From NCBI GenBank assembly GCA_024998815.1, contig JACEUQ010000002.1, positions 1,440,501 through 1,504,500 on the forward strand: a stretch of DNA of 64,000 bases. The letters are read 5' to 3'. Of this stretch, positions 28,331-36,539 are shown piece after piece. Source of the stretch: Opitutus sp. Its GTDB lineage: Bacteria; Verrucomicrobiota; Verrucomicrobiia; Opitutales; Opitutaceae. The position numbers and the translations under genes are program-made. Under the pieces are notes generated by a model, which did no database searches, was not told the origin of the DNA, and saw nothing but the letters and a program-made list of their open reading frames with translations. The stretch's first letter is position 1; the number at the start of each line of letters is the position of its first letter.

Positions 28331-28909
28331 TTAAATACTATAATCAGGAAAGAGTTGAGAAAGTAGGCCGGCGACGGGCTTGAGGTCGGGATGGTCCGGG
28401 CAGCGAGCCGAGACTTTGCAGGCGGCGCGACCTGGGACCAGCGCTTCGGAAAACGGCAGGGGCACTTCGTCGCGCCGCATCTTGCGCAGCGTCACCTCAA
28501 CGACGTCGGCCAGCGAATAGCGGTCGAGGATGCCGGCGATGGCGTTGCGCACATCGAGCATCAACATTCGCAAGCCGCAGTGCACCTCGTCGGGGCAACT
28601 GCACTTTTCGTACGCCGAGTGGCTCACGCAGCCGATCGGGGCCAGCGGGCCGTCGATCACCCGCACCACGCTGCCCACTGTGATCTTGGCGGCCGGCCCC
28701 GCCAACCGGTAGCCGCCAAACTTGCCCCGCCGACTTTCCACAAAACCCTCCTCCTTAAGGAGCTGCATGATCTGCTCGAGGAACTTCACCGGGATCTGCT
28801 CCTTTTCGGCGAGTTCCGACACCTGCACGAGCGGCCGGCCCACCTCGGCAGCGATGCCGAGATCGATCAGGGCCCGGAGGGCGTATTCACCTTTTTTGGA
28901 GAGCTTCAT
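28331..28909 (-). CDS. Rrf2-family regulator, cysteine-rich
   Basis: 192 residues. The winged-helix domain (MKLSKKGEYALRALIDLG ... QIPVKFLEQIMQLLKEEGFVESRRGKFGGYRLA) is typical Rrf2. Cysteines C94, C103, C105 and C111 occupy the region where IscR and NsrR bind an iron-sulfur cluster; C164 and C170 lie in a C-terminal extension longer than usual. It is directly upstream of sbp-cysTWA-cysK, so it probably controls sulfur assimilation as CymR-like or cluster-sensing regulators do. Ligand not determinable here. Confidence 0.9.
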   Translation of the reverse strand: MKLSKKGEYALRALIDLGIAAEVGRPLVQVSELAEKEQIPVKFLEQIMQLLKEEGFVESRRGKFGGYRLAGPAAKITVGSVVRVIDGPLAPIGCVSHSAYEKCSCPDEVHCGLRMLMLDVRNAIAGILDRYSLADVVEVTLRKMRRDEVPLPFSEALVPGRAACKVSARCPDHPDLKPVAGLLSQLFPDYSI

Positions 28910-28918
28910 GTGCGTTAA

Positions 28919-29040
28919 ACTTAAACCACAGTGAATAGGTAGGGTTTGAGCTCAAGCACAATCCTAGGTTAAGTCATGAACTCAGTTTAATTAATACATT
29001 AAACACTTAAATAAAATGGGTAACGTAATTATTTAAAGCT
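28919..29040 (-). promoter_or_regulatory. AT-rich promoter region upstream of the Rrf2 gene
   Basis: About 120 bp of AT-rich sequence with several TTAA/ATTA-type stretches stands out from the GC-rich background, immediately upstream of the Rrf2 ATG. No -35/-10 pair is convincing enough to place; the region is the likely regulatory site of the sulfur locus. Confidence 0.4.
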
Positions 29041-29245
29041 CATGAGGAAGGCGATCCATCCCTACTCGGCAGTACGGCATCGGCCGATGTTGCCCACGAA
29101 ACACACCAAATGACACGAAAGACGGCCAGCTTCCCCACATGCCGCGACGGCCCGCGAAGTGGCGTGAATTAGTACGCAAAACATTGTTAATCAATTCCAT
29201 TTACCCACTTCGTTACTTGTTCGCGCGGTTCTGCCGATCCCGTGG

Positions 29246-29418
29246 CCTTGAGCGTGAGCTCAAGGTCGGCCGTATGCCGGCCTTCGAGCCTCCTCGAGCT
29301 CACGCTCAAGGCCACGTTCGGAACTCGCTCAAGCGCCGCTACGATTCCCCCCCAGCTCCCCGTGGCCTTGCGCGTGAGCGCAAGGGGGGGGGCTTGTCAC
29401 CCAGCTCACGCTCAAGGC
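29246..29418. repeat. Cluster of four TTGAGC-type hairpins
   Basis: Copies at 29246-29265, about 29293-29311, 29366-29385 (variant CTTGCGCGTGAGCGCAAGG, with compensating changes in both arms) and a partial one at 29403-29418, in alternating orientation. The paired changes suggest that the stem, not the sequence, is maintained. No gene is seen in 28910-29530 apart from these repeats and the promoter elements. Confidence 0.85.
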
Positions 29419-29452
29419 CACAACGCCCGAAACGATCCCCCAAAAAAATAAT

Positions 29453-29480
29453 TCAAGTTCGCGGGCAAACGTGCCGATTA
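29453..29480 (+). promoter_or_regulatory. Candidate sigma-28 (FliA) promoter of fliD
   Basis: TCAAGTTC, 12 bp, GCCGATTA compares with the sigma-28 consensus TAAAGTTT-N11-GCCGATAA at 6/8 and 7/8 positions. It lies 50 bp upstream of the fliD start, as expected for a late flagellar gene. Confidence 0.65.
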
Positions 29481-29530
29481 ACTAGCCGGACACCTCCGTC
29501 CGCTCTTCACCTTCGAACCACCTCAATCTC

Positions 29531-31282
29531 ATGCCAGCCATGCAACTCTCTGGTCTCGTTTCGGGCTTCGACTGGAAAACTTATGTCGACACCATCATCA
29601 ACCTTGAGCGCACGCCTGCCAAAAAACTGCAGACCGAAATCGAGACCAATTCGGACAAGGCCGCCGCCCTCGACGGCGTGGGCACCATGCTCACCAGCCT
29701 GAATACGGCGATCACCGCCCTGAATACCGATGGGGTGTTCGACGCCCGCACCGCCTCCACCTCAGGCACCGGCTGGGCCGCCACCGCCGCCAGCACCGCC
29801 GCCCCAGGCTCCGCCGCCTTCACTGTGACCCAGCTTGCCACGGCAGCTAAACTTACAAGCACCAACGATATCGGCAACGACATCGCCTCCTCCTCCGACG
29901 TTTCCGGCGTCAGTTTGGCAAACCTCGGCACCGGCACGGCGCTTACCGCCGGCGTGTTTACCGTCAACGGTTCGCGCGTGACCGTGGACCTCGGCAGTTC
30001 TCTCGCGGATCTGTTCACCGCCATTGGCACGGCCACCGCCGGCAAAGTGACCGCCTCCTACAACGCGACCGACGACAAAATCACCCTGGCCAATAGCAAC
30101 CCGCTGAACACCACGCCCATCGTGCTCGGCTCGTCCACCGACACCTCCAACTTTTTATCCATTACACGCTTAGCCAACAACGCTGGCACCTCGATTACCA
30201 GCAGCACGAAGCTGGGCGCGGCTAACCCCACCGCAACCTTGGCCAACGCCCGCCTTAAAACCCCCATCTCCGGAGTCGATGGTTCGGGTAACGGCTCGTT
30301 CACCATCAACGGCGTCGCCATCGCTTATAATACCGGGACGGACACGCTCAACAGTGTCGTTAACCGCATCAACGCCGCCAGCGCCGGGGTGACCGCCGCC
30401 TTTGACCCCATCACCGATAAAGTTTCGCTCCAAAATACCAGCACCGGCGACCTCGGCTTCAGTTTAGCCGATACCACGGGCACGTTTCTGAGTTCGTTGG
30501 GCCTGACGAGCGGAGCCACCTTAACAAGCGGTCTCAACGCCCAATTCTCAGTCAACGGCGGTGCCACCCAAACCAGTATGAGCAACACGCTCACCGCCGA
30601 CACCCACGGCATCACCGGCCTGTCCCTCACCACCACCTCGCTGGGAACACAAACCGTGAGCGTCGCCGCCGACACCACCTCGGTGCGCACCAAAATCGAC
30701 GCCTTCATCAACAGTTTTAACGCGGTCCAAAGCTTCATCGACACGCAGACCAAAGTCACCAGTACCAACGGCAAAGTCACCACCTCCACGCTCAGCGACA
30801 ATCGCGAGATTCAGAGCTGGGGGCCGTCTCTGCGCAAAAACATCTTCGCAGCCGTGCCCGGCCTAAGCAGCACGATGTCGCAACTCAGCCACATCGGCAT
30901 CGATTTTTCCGGCACCAGCTCCCTGCTTTCGATCAAGGAACCGGCCAAACTGGACGCCGCGCTCAAAGAGCGGCCCACCGAGGTATCCGCGATGTTCCGT
31001 CAATCCTCCACGGGTATCTTCGCCCGCCTCAACACGTTACTGGACAGCTTTAACGGCGGCACGCTCGGCACCGGCGGCATCCTGGCGAAGCAGAAAACCG
31101 GGTTAACCACCAGCAACACCTCGCTCACCACCCAGATTGCCGACATCGACCGCCGCCTGGTGCAACGCCGCTCCGTGCTCGAAGCCAGCTTCATCGCCAT
31201 GGAGCGAGCCCAGTCCCTGATCAAGAGCTCGCAGTCGCAGATAGCCAGCATCACGCCAGCCAGTGCCTACAACAAATCATGA
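29531..31282 (+). CDS. fliD: Flagellar hook-associated protein 2 (filament cap)
   Basis: A 583-residue flagellar cap protein that folds flagellin at the filament tip. The N-terminal domain opens LSGLVSGFDWKTYVDTIINLERTPAKKLQTEIE (family motif). A Thr/Ser/Ala-rich variable middle follows, and the C-terminal FliD_C domain (about residues 330-575) ends in a coiled segment with LVQRRSVLEASFIAMERAQSLIKSSQSQI. A second ATG three codons in is an alternative start. The stop overlaps the next gene (ATGA). Confidence 0.96.
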   Translation: MPAMQLSGLVSGFDWKTYVDTIINLERTPAKKLQTEIETNSDKAAALDGVGTMLTSLNTAITALNTDGVFDARTASTSGTGWAATAASTAAPGSAAFTVTQLATAAKLTSTNDIGNDIASSSDVSGVSLANLGTGTALTAGVFTVNGSRVTVDLGSSLADLFTAIGTATAGKVTASYNATDDKITLANSNPLNTTPIVLGSSTDTSNFLSITRLANNAGTSITSSTKLGAANPTATLANARLKTPISGVDGSGNGSFTINGVAIAYNTGTDTLNSVVNRINAASAGVTAAFDPITDKVSLQNTSTGDLGFSLADTTGTFLSSLGLTSGATLTSGLNAQFSVNGGATQTSMSNTLTADTHGITGLSLTTTSLGTQTVSVAADTTSVRTKIDAFINSFNAVQSFIDTQTKVTSTNGKVTTSTLSDNREIQSWGPSLRKNIFAAVPGLSSTMSQLSHIGIDFSGTSSLLSIKEPAKLDAALKERPTEVSAMFRQSSTGIFARLNTLLDSFNGGTLGTGGILAKQKTGLTTSNTSLTTQIADIDRRLVQRRSVLEASFIAMERAQSLIKSSQSQIASITPASAYNKS

Positions 31283-31962
31283 CCGCCCCGCGTTCCCTTC
31301 GTTTACTCACTTTTCTTGGCTTGGCGTTATTCGCAGGAGGCTGCGCCTCGCTCGACCCGCATCTCGACGATATCGGGCCGGTTTACAAACCGGTCAACTC
31401 ACGCGGCCCCGCCGCCTGGCCGGCGGCCATTCGCCGGGTTGCGATCCTGCCCGCCCACGACACCTCGGGACGCCTGCCGGCCAGTTTTGTCACCACCTAC
31501 GACACGATTTGGCGCCGCACCCTCGATCGCAGCCAACGCGCCGAATTTATCGGCCTGAACCGCCCGCAACTCACCACCTGGACCACCAAAGAAACCTTTT
31601 CGGCCACCGGCCTACTTCCCCCCGATTTACTGCTGCGCATAGGTCGTGAAACCGACGCGCAGGCGGTGCTCTTCCTCGATCTTAACAACACCACCGCCTA
31701 CCCACCTCTGGCGTTGTCCTTCCGTGCCCGCCTGGTGGACGTGACCACCGGAGAAACCCTCTGGATGGTCGACGAGTTGTTCGATTCAGGCCGGGATTCC
31801 ACCGCCCGAGCCGCCCGCCGCTATGCAAAGGCCAACGGTTCCGGCAAGGGCGACACCACCAGCAGCATTGTCCAAAGTCCGACCCGTTTCGCCGAATATG
31901 CGTTTCAGGCGGTCTGCGAACTGCTTCCTCCTCGAATCGATCCGAATGCAAAATCGAACTAA
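31279..31962 (+). CDS. Lipoprotein coupled to fliD
   Basis: A 227-residue predicted lipoprotein: leader MTAPRSLRLLTFLGLALFAGGC with lipidation at C22. The mature part resembles GNA1162/LpoB-like outer-membrane lipoproteins in layout (VAILPAHDTSGRLPASF, ADAQAVLFLDLN-type strand, FRARLVDVTTGETLWMVDE), but I cannot assign a family firmly. Its ATG overlaps the fliD TGA by 4 bp, so the two are translated together; a flagellar-envelope role is inferred from context only. Confidence 0.8.
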   Translation: MTAPRSLRLLTFLGLALFAGGCASLDPHLDDIGPVYKPVNSRGPAAWPAAIRRVAILPAHDTSGRLPASFVTTYDTIWRRTLDRSQRAEFIGLNRPQLTTWTTKETFSATGLLPPDLLLRIGRETDAQAVLFLDLNNTTAYPPLALSFRARLVDVTTGETLWMVDELFDSGRDSTARAARRYAKANGSGKGDTTSSIVQSPTRFAEYAFQAVCELLPPRIDPNAKSN

Positions 31963-31986
31963 ACTTTTTACAAGCTGTGCCGATAT
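31960..31986 (+). promoter_or_regulatory. Strong candidate sigma-28 (FliA) promoter
   Basis: TAAACTTT, 11 bp, GCCGATAT matches the sigma-28 consensus at 7/8 and 7/8 positions with exact spacing. It starts at the stop codon of the lipoprotein gene and would transcribe the FlgM-like gene, fliS and the FliT-like gene. Confidence 0.75.
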
Positions 31987-32054
31987 GACCTGTGCAAAGA
32001 CCAACGGCGTTCCCTTAGTGCTTCAGGGCTGACCGTGCTATCATAACAAAAACA

Positions 32055-32348
32055 ATGATCACGAATACCAACAACCTCGGGTCCGTCCCGACACCCGCCA
32101 ACGTCGCCCCTCGACCGAGTACGAGCCGCGCCGAGCTGCCGCAAGCACTCGCCGCGAACGACTCGCTGAGCACCGAAAATGCCGCGCGACTGCACGCAGC
32201 GCTGGCCAAAACCCCCGCGATCCGCCCCGAAGTGGTCGAACGCGCGTCCGCATTGGCCAAAGACCCGGGCTATCCCTCGGTAGCCATTATGGGTAAAATC
32301 GGGCGCTTACTCGCCCAGTCCAAGGACCTGAGTTTACAGGAGAATTAA
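32055..32348 (+). CDS. Small FlgM-like protein (putative anti-sigma-28)
   Basis: 97 residues. The N-terminal half is Pro/Ala/Asn-rich and probably disordered. The C-terminal half (IRPEVVERASALAKDPGYPSVAIMGKIGRLLAQSKDL) has the spacing of a FlgM C-terminus: an Arg-x-x-Val start, a helix, a D-x-x-YP turn and an amphipathic helix. The strong sigma-28 promoter upstream and fliS four bases downstream fit a class III anti-sigma gene. FlgM identity is inference. Confidence 0.6.
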   Translation: MITNTNNLGSVPTPANVAPRPSTSRAELPQALAANDSLSTENAARLHAALAKTPAIRPEVVERASALAKDPGYPSVAIMGKIGRLLAQSKDLSLQEN

Positions 32349-32352
32349 GCTC

Positions 32353-32760
32353 ATGGCGTATGCCAACCCGGGCGCACGCGCCTACCAAACGCAGTCGATA
32401 CTCACAGCAAGCCCAGGCCAACTGGTGCTGCTGATGTATGACGGGGCATTGCGTTTTATGGCCCAAGCCCGCGCCGGTTTCGCCCTGCCCGAGGACAACC
32501 CCCGGCGCATCGAGACGATCCACACCGCCCTGCTGCGCGCCCAAGCGATCCTCAGCGAACTGCGCGCCAACCTCGACATGGAGGCCGGTGGCGACATCGC
32601 GGCCAACCTGGATCGTCTCTACGATTACCACCTTCGCCGACTCTTTGAATGCAACCTGCGCAAAGACGAGGCCCCGCTCATCGAGGTCGAAACCCTGGTG
32701 CGCACCCTGCGCGACGCCTGGGCCGAAATGCTCCGTTCCAACGAAAACCGCGTCGCCTGA
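32353..32760 (+). CDS. fliS: Flagellin export chaperone FliS
   Basis: A 135-residue helical chaperone that binds flagellin C-termini before export. Family motifs are ARAYQTQSILTASPGQLVLLMYDGALRFMAQA and the RRIETIHTALLRAQAILSELRANLDME helix, then LYDYHLRRLFECNLRKD. A good AGGAG site precedes the ATG by about 10 bases. Confidence 0.96.
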   Translation: MAYANPGARAYQTQSILTASPGQLVLLMYDGALRFMAQARAGFALPEDNPRRIETIHTALLRAQAILSELRANLDMEAGGDIAANLDRLYDYHLRRLFECNLRKDEAPLIEVETLVRTLRDAWAEMLRSNENRVA

Positions 32761-32772
32761 TTTGTCCGCGTT

Positions 32773-33105
32773 ATGCCCCACTCCACCCTCAGCCCCACCA
32801 CGCAGCGGCTGGTTGCCTGCCTGGAATCGTTTTCCCACCAAGAAGACGGCGCGATGGGCCACGAAGATTGGCACGGGCTGGTCAGCATTTTGGAGCGTGA
32901 ACTCGCCTTATTGCAGCGCCTTTCCCAAGAAAAACCGACCGAGGCCTCGGCGCTCAAGCCGCACACCGAAAAGTTGCAACAGCGCTTCGATAAAATGGCC
33001 CTACGCATCGCCGCGGCCCAAGCCCGCGACAGCGAGGAACTCGCCAAGTTGGGCGAGACCACCAAACGCATCCACGGAGTGCGCAACACCTACCTCAAGG
33101 CCTGA
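32773..33105 (+). CDS. FliT-like flagellar chaperone candidate
   Basis: 110 residues, almost entirely helical (LERELALLQRLSQEK ... LQQRFDKMALRIAAAQARDSEELAKLGETTKRIHGVRNTYLKA). Sequence identity to FliT is not evident, but size, helix content and position directly after fliS match the FliT slot. A FlgN-type chaperone is an alternative. Confidence 0.65.
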   Translation: MPHSTLSPTTQRLVACLESFSHQEDGAMGHEDWHGLVSILERELALLQRLSQEKPTEASALKPHTEKLQQRFDKMALRIAAAQARDSEELAKLGETTKRIHGVRNTYLKA

Positions 33106-33165
33106 ACCGCGCTGAGGCCGAATAGGAAGCCGCAACAGGAAACGGGCCGGATCAAGCCACGGCAA

Positions 33166-33245
33166 TTTAGCCGCAAAAGAACGCAAGGAGCGCAAAGAAC
33201 AAACCCTGAATCCCTATGCGTTCTTTGCGTTCTTTCGCGGCTAAA
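33166..33245. repeat. Inverted nonamer word repeat
   Basis: The left arm AAAAGAACGCAAGGAGCGC (33172-33190) extends TTTAGCCGC; the right arm TTCTTTGCGTTCTTTCGC with CGGCTAAA ends at 33245. Words repeat at nine-base period (GAACGCAAG, GAGCGCAAA). The rest of the 347-bp gap 33106-33452 shows nothing I can support. Confidence 0.85.
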
Positions 33246-33452
33246 GGTTCGATGGTTTCGGTTGATTTTGCGGGGGCGACGGAGGCAACAACTCGAAGGT
33301 TAACTCCGACTCTTAGCGAGACGAACGCGCGCTGAAGCGGCCGAAGTCGCAGGGGAGCCGAAGGCCCGGCGTAAATCAGCCGTTTTACACGCCGCCGAAC
33401 TTGCAAAACCCGCGTTTTCAACAAACGTCATAACCAACACCCCGCCAATCTT

Positions 33453-33668
33453 ATGGACAAAAAACAAGCAATGAAAAAAATCACTGAAAAGGTCGCCCGC
33501 GACAAGGCGATCGAGATGGTGATGCAGGCCTACAACACGGAACTGATGACGACGCTGCTGGGCCGTCTGGAAGAGAACAAACCGAAGATGCTCGGCACCA
33601 ACGTGGCCCGCGATCACCTCGCCAAGGCCTTGGAGCGCGTCGTCGAGGTCTGTGCGCTGACCGAGTGA
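33453..33668 (+). CDS. Small conserved-looking protein downstream of the flagellar block
   Basis: 71 residues (starts MDKKQAMKKITEKVARDK), charged and helical, with no signal peptide or known motif. Codon use matches real genes and the reading is compact. It is separated from the fliS block by a repeat and lies convergent to prmC. Function unknown. Confidence 0.6.
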   Translation: MDKKQAMKKITEKVARDKAIEMVMQAYNTELMTTLLGRLEENKPKMLGTNVARDHLAKALERVVEVCALTE

Positions 33669-33751
33669 GTTAACGAACCAGCCCACACGGAGGTGGGCCC
33701 TCCCTCGGAGCCGGCATACCATCACCCTTGCGTGCTGCCCTCATTTTGCCC

Positions 33752-34615
33752 TCAAAGCGCGGGACGGCGCGCGAACATAAACCGGTCGCGGTCGGTTAAA
33801 TCCCGCTTCGATTCCACGCCCGCCCACCCCGCGGCCTCCAGAACCGTTATTAATTCAGCGTGTTGCGCGATTCCCGTCTCCAGCGCCAGCCAGCCGTCCG
33901 GCTTTAAAAAGGCCACTGCGCCGGCAATGATCTCGCGCAGGTCCGCCAGCCCGGCTTCCGCCGCCGTCAGCGCCGTAACGGGTTCGTAAACGCGCACCTC
34001 GGGCTCAGCCGCCGCCGTCTCCGCCGCCGTCAAATACGGGGGATTGGAGACGATCACATCAAACGGCTCGGTCGCCGCCGCCGTGAGCGCGGTGTACCAA
34101 CTCGATTTCACGAGCGAAACACGGCTGTCGAGCCCCAGCGCGCGGGCGTTTTCGCCGGCCAGCGCCAGCGCGTCGTCGCTGGCGTCGACCGCCACCACCT
34201 GGGCCTCGGGAAAGCGCTTGGCCAGGGCCAAGGCGATGGCTCCCGTGCCGGTGCCGAGGTCGAGAATCCGCGCCGGCGGATTCGGGGCGAGCCGGGCTTC
34301 GAGTAATTCGATTAAAAACTCGGTCTCGGGCCGGGGAATGAGCGCACGCCGGTCCACCTTGAGTTTCACCCCCGACCACTCGGTCTCGCCAAGGATATGC
34401 TGCAACGGCTCGCGCTGACTGCGGCGCTTCACCAGCGGGCGGATTTTCTCCAAGTCGGTTTCGGGCAACTCGCGCTCGAACTGCAGGTAAAGCTGCATGC
34501 GCTTAAGCCCGAGCGCGTGGCCAATGAGCAACTCGGCGTTGAGCCGCGCCGATTCCACGCCCTTGGCGGCGAGGAAATCGGTGGTCTTCTGTACGACGGC
34601 GAGAACGGTGATCAT
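33752..34615 (-). CDS. prmC: Release factor glutamine methyltransferase
   Basis: A 287-residue AdoMet methyltransferase (HemK) that methylates the GGQ glutamine of release factors. An N-terminal helical domain (residues 1-75) precedes RREPLQHILGETEW-like and ALIPRPETEFLIE segments, the AdoMet motif ILDLGTGTGAIALALA and the catalytic NPPY in FDVIVSNPPYLT. ATG 34615 is chosen over a non-family upstream extension. It lies downstream of prfA, its substrate gene, with 356 bp of repeats between them. Confidence 0.96.
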   Translation of the reverse strand: MITVLAVVQKTTDFLAAKGVESARLNAELLIGHALGLKRMQLYLQFERELPETDLEKIRPLVKRRSQREPLQHILGETEWSGVKLKVDRRALIPRPETEFLIELLEARLAPNPPARILDLGTGTGAIALALAKRFPEAQVVAVDASDDALALAGENARALGLDSRVSLVKSSWYTALTAAATEPFDVIVSNPPYLTAAETAAAEPEVRVYEPVTALTAAEAGLADLREIIAGAVAFLKPDGWLALETGIAQHAELITVLEAAGWAGVESKRDLTDRDRFMFARRPAL

Positions 34616-34713
34616 TTTAGAAAAAGGGGGCAGCGGAGTCGGATTCGGAAGGGTTACACAGAGCCGAGCCAGAGCGACCAACGTAGAGGCCAGGGAGTAA
34701 TTCCCGGATCTTC

Positions 34714-34944
34714 ATCAGTGATAATAAGTGCCAATAAGTGGTTAAAAGCTGGGGAGATCGAGTATCGATATTCAATACGGAGGCGAACCAGCAAACGAGT
34801 TAACCACTGATTCTCACTGATGGGCACTGATCCGAACGTGGAATAGAACCTCGGCGTTTTTTAACCGCTAATGAACGCTAATTTAGAGCCTCGGATTCAG
34901 TGGTTTTTATTAGCGTCCCTTAGCGTTCATTAGCGGTTAAAAAT
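34714..34944. repeat. Two inverted decamer word repeats between prfA and prmC
   Basis: First pair: ATCAGTGATA/ATAAGTGCCA/ATAAGTGGTT words (34714-34745) against TTAACCACTG/ATTCTCACTG/ATGGGCACTG (34800-34831). Second pair: AACCGCTAATG-type words (34857-34889) against TTATTAGCG/TCCCTTAGCG/TTCATTAGCG (34903-34944). Both have a ten-base period. They fill the 356-bp gap; no gene is visible. Confidence 0.88.
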
Positions 34945-34971
34945 TCGGGTTCCACTTGGCTCGGTGGCGGC

Positions 34972-36093
34972 TCAGTCGTCGTCGCCGTCCTTGGCGCGGG
35001 TGCGCACGTAAGGTTGGCCGGTGAGGGCGGCGAACTTTTCCTCGAAATCCGCGCGTTGCAGCGCCTCGATCACCGGGTCGATCGCACCCTGCAGTAACTG
35101 CGCTAAACTGTACAGCGTCAGCCCAATACGGTGGTCGGTCATGCGGCTTTGGGGGAAGTTATAGGTGCGGATGCGCTCGCTGCGCCCGCCGGTGCCGATC
35201 TGGCTGCGGCGTTGGTCGGCGTATTTGGCGCGCTCCTCTTCCTCCTTGTGCTGCAACAGGCGCGAACGCAGCACGGCCAAGGCACTCGCTTTGTTCTTCT
35301 GCTGCGAGCGGCCGTCGGCGCAGTACACCATCATGCCGGTGGGCTTGTGCAGGATGCGCACGGCCGAATCGGTCGTGTTAACCCCTTGCCCGCCCGGGCC
35401 GCTGGCGCGTTGCACGCTGATTTCTAGGTCCTGCGGATCGAGGTGGAAATCGACCTCCTCAGCCTCGGGTAACACGGCCACCGTTACCGTCGAGGTGTGA
35501 ATTCGGCCGTTGGCCTCGGTCAGCGGCACGCGCTGCACCCGCTGCACGCCGCTTTCGAACTTGAGCTGGCGATAAACATCCTGGCCGGTGATGAGAAAAC
35601 TGATTTCGCGGTAGCCGCCGCGCTCGCTCAGGCTGCTGCCCATCGGCTCGATCTTCCAGCCGCGGTTTTCGGCGTAACGCTGGTACATGCGCGTGAGCTC
35701 GGCGGCGAATAGCGCGGCTTCCTCGCCCCCGGTGCCGGCGCGGATTTCCATCACCGTGTTGCGCGAATCGCTCGCCTCGGGCGGGATCATGGCGGCGAGC
35801 ACGGTGCCGTGCAGGCGCTCGATGGTCGCCGTCAACTCAGGCAACTCACCGGCAGCAAGCTCTTTAAGCTCGGGGTCGCCGTGCGGATCTTTGAGCAACG
35901 CCTGGGCCTCGGCCAGCTCTAGGACGGCCTTTTCGTAGGCGCGGTGGTCGGCCACCATTTGGGCGACTTTTTGTTGTTCGCGGGAAATCTCGGTGGCCTT
36001 GCGTGCGTTGGCGTAAAACGACGGATCGGCCATCTGCGCGTCGAGCTCATCGAGGCGGCGTTTAAAGGGAAGAATATCGGGCAGGGAATCCAT
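34972..36093 (-). CDS. prfA: Peptide chain release factor 1
   Basis: A 373-residue factor that terminates translation at UAA and UAG. It has the RF1-type PxT discriminator (VPLTEANGRIHTST), the peptidyl-hydrolysis motif GGQ in ASGPGGQGVNTTDSAV, and the C-terminal RSERIRTYNFPQSRMTDHRI. Length and motif order are standard. It is the upstream neighbour of prmC. Confidence 0.97.
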   Translation of the reverse strand: MDSLPDILPFKRRLDELDAQMADPSFYANARKATEISREQQKVAQMVADHRAYEKAVLELAEAQALLKDPHGDPELKELAAGELPELTATIERLHGTVLAAMIPPEASDSRNTVMEIRAGTGGEEAALFAAELTRMYQRYAENRGWKIEPMGSSLSERGGYREISFLITGQDVYRQLKFESGVQRVQRVPLTEANGRIHTSTVTVAVLPEAEEVDFHLDPQDLEISVQRASGPGGQGVNTTDSAVRILHKPTGMMVYCADGRSQQKNKASALAVLRSRLLQHKEEEERAKYADQRRSQIGTGGRSERIRTYNFPQSRMTDHRIGLTLYSLAQLLQGAIDPVIEALQRADFEEKFAALTGQPYVRTRAKDGDDD

Positions 36094-36144
36094 GCGGGAG
36101 CGGTTTAAGTAGGGGAGCGCGCAGCGACTGGCGAGGACGGTTTG

Positions 36145-36290
36145 AATCGTTCTCGTTCTCCTACTCCTACTCGTTCTCTTACTCTTACTCGTTCTCTTAC
36201 TCTTACTCGTTCTCCAAGGCCGCCTAGAGAGCGGAGGAATCCGATTTCACGAGGTGAGAACGAGTAGGAGTAAGAGAACGAGAACGATTG
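36145..36290. repeat. Inverted hexamer word arrays upstream of prfA
   Basis: Left arm (36145-36214): about eleven 6-mers of the GTTCTC / CTACTC / TTACTC type. Right arm (36256-36290): the complementary GAGAAC/GAGTAG/GAGTAA words. The family also occurs at 16.0 and 17.9 kb. Confidence 0.88.
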
Positions 36291-36326
36291 AGGGAAAAGG
36301 CGGCACGGGGAACGGGAGGACGCGGA

Positions 36327-36484
36327 GAACGTTCAACATCCAACATTGAACATCCAACGTCCAAGGGGGAGCCGGCCAAGGACCAAGGCTCAATGACCAA
36401 GGACCAATGGCCAAGGCACCAAGGCTCAAATCGGAGACCGGGCTGGTTGAACGTTGGACGTTCAATGTTGAATGTTGGACGTTG
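36327..36484. repeat. Nested heptamer families upstream of the HAD gene
   Basis: Two inverted arms of the AACATCC/GTTGGAT heptamer family (36327-36362 and 36446-36484) enclose a one-sided array of NCCAAGG/NCCAATG heptamers (36375-36424) and a short linker containing CGGAGACCGGGCTGG. Together with the hexamer arrays they fill the 446-bp gap 36094-36539. Confidence 0.88.
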
Positions 36485-36539
36485 ATTCAGGGGCTTGGGT
36501 GTTGATTCAGGGGTTCGTCCGTGGCGGTCTTGCTTAACC

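Noticed and set aside
36145-36290. CRISPR array candidate in the hexamer region
   Set aside because: Units are 6-7 bp without unique spacers, and no cas gene is present.
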